DNA from: Prado023 sp039812125
Lineage (GTDB): Bacteria; Actinomycetota; Actinomycetes; S36-B12; CAIYMF01
Direction: 5' to 3'
DNA length: 12,860 nucleotides
Assembly: GCA_039812125.1 (NCBI GenBank)
Contig: JBDHZV010000079.1
Span: 1 to 12,860, forward strand
Each line of letters starts with the position of its first letter. Position 1 is the stretch's first letter. Below are positions 12,293 to 12,860 of the stretch, one piece after another. The notes beneath the pieces were generated by a model. That model ran no database searches, was not told the origin of the DNA, and saw nothing but the letters and a program-made list of their open reading frames with translations. A program made the position numbers and the translations under genes.

Positions 12293-12858
12293 CCGGCCGG
12301 GCGCGTCGGGCCGCCGGCGCCCTGGCGGTGCTGGTGCTGGTGGCCGGCTGCGGCGTGCCGGTCGAGGACGCCGCTGAGCCGCTGCCCAGCGGGGCGCTGC
12401 CCAGCGCGTCCAGCGCGACGCAGGCCTCGCCGGCCGCCTCCGGGATCGACGTGTACTTCGCCGCCGGACGGATGCTGCAGGCCGTCGAGGAGTCGCTGTC
12501 GGACCGCACCCCCGCCGGGGCCATGGCCGCCCTGGCCGCGGGCCCGCCGCCGGACCGGGCCGAGGACCTGCGCACCCTGCTGGTCGACCCCAGCACCGGG
12601 ATGCCGGTGCTGACCATCGAGTCGGTGTCGCCGACCGGCGACGGGGTGCTGCAGAGCACGGAGGCGTTCCTGCGGGTCCCGGTTCCCGACCAGGTCCTGC
12701 TCATGGGCCAGGTGGTCAGCACCCTGGCGGAGGTCGGGGTGCGCAGCGTCGAGGTCCGCGACCCGGCGGGGAACACGCTGTCGCTGGCGCTGCCCGGCGG
12801 AGTGGACAATGACGGGCCGGTCACCGCGAAGGACTTCGCCAGCCTCGTCGGGCCCTGA
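12289..12858 (+). CDS. GerMN-domain lipoprotein
   Basis: A 189-residue secreted lipoprotein. The signal peptide has a basic start (MTGRARRAAG), a hydrophobic core (11-18) and the lipobox VAGC with Cys21, so it should be anchored to the outer face of the membrane. A Ser/Ala/Pro linker (about 30-51) leads to a domain (52-170) with GerMN traits: DVYFAAG (54-60), an AMAALAAGPPP block (78-88), VSPTGDGVLQSTEAFLRV (113-130), and GQVVSTLAEVGVRSVEVRDPAG (140-161). GerMN domains occur in spore-germination protein GerM and in LpqB of actinobacteria. The GTG start overlaps the kinase stop by 4 bases. An accessory or sensing role for the kinase is inferred from this coupling. LpqB is much longer and has a C-terminal beta-propeller; here the protein ends after the GerMN domain. 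Confidence 0.85.
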   Translation: MTGRARRAAGALAVLVLVAGCGVPVEDAAEPLPSGALPSASSATQASPAASGIDVYFAAGRMLQAVEESLSDRTPAGAMAALAAGPPPDRAEDLRTLLVDPSTGMPVLTIESVSPTGDGVLQSTEAFLRVPVPDQVLLMGQVVSTLAEVGVRSVEVRDPAGNTLSLALPGGVDNDGPVTAKDFASLVGP

Positions 12859-12860
12859 TC

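Noticed and set aside
10271..12858. Naming the operon mtrA-mtrB-lpqB
   Set aside because: The order fits, but the lipoprotein lacks the long C-terminal part of LpqB and the kinase is shorter than MtrB; symbols were left blank.

Overview
The window is very G+C-rich DNA with dense, almost gap-free coding, frequent GTG starts and strong G/C bias at third codon positions. With the gene families present (hut genes, an RDD membrane protein, an OmpR-type system with a GerMN lipoprotein, several starts without a Shine-Dalgarno), this points to a high-GC actinomycete. I cannot name the genus. No rRNA, tRNA, CRISPR array, transposase or phage gene was seen, so this looks like chromosomal core or near-core DNA.

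Left part (1-5240): a histidine-utilisation region. hutI (imidazolonepropionase, cut by the window start) and hutU (urocanate hydratase) overlap by an ATGA junction on the minus strand. hutH (histidine ammonia-lyase) lies further right on the same strand, just downstream of a small RDD-family membrane protein. Together hutH, hutU and hutI convert histidine to urocanate, imidazolonepropionate and N-formimino-glutamate. A TesB-like acyl-CoA thioesterase on the plus strand separates hutH from hutUI. It is divergent from hutU across a gap holding a 14-bp tandem repeat, and convergent with hutH across a gap holding three copies of a G-run repeat, two of which form a long hairpin.

Middle (5241-9319): a divergent promoter region with two adjacent palindromes, one AT-rich and 18 bp long, separates the RDD gene from a membrane-bound GGDEF-EAL cyclic-di-GMP enzyme. 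Next, after a promoter-like site and a structured leader of about 100 nt, comes a DEAD-box RNA helicase. Its N-terminal tail is built from exact-period 36-bp (12-residue) Arg/Asp repeats.

Right part (9320-12860): an alpha/beta hydrolase whose start codon sits in a 9-bp inverted repeat, two hairpins, then a tight operon of OmpR-type response regulator, sensor histidine kinase and GerMN-domain lipoprotein. This order is that of mtrA-mtrB-lpqB, but the lipoprotein is far shorter than LpqB and the kinase is shorter than MtrB.

No single unmistakably new system is visible. The points most worth follow-up are the helicase repeat tail and its leader, the regulator-kinase-GerMN lipoprotein operon, the three-copy intergenic repeat, the 18-bp palindrome before the cyclic-di-GMP gene, and the inverted repeat around the hydrolase start.
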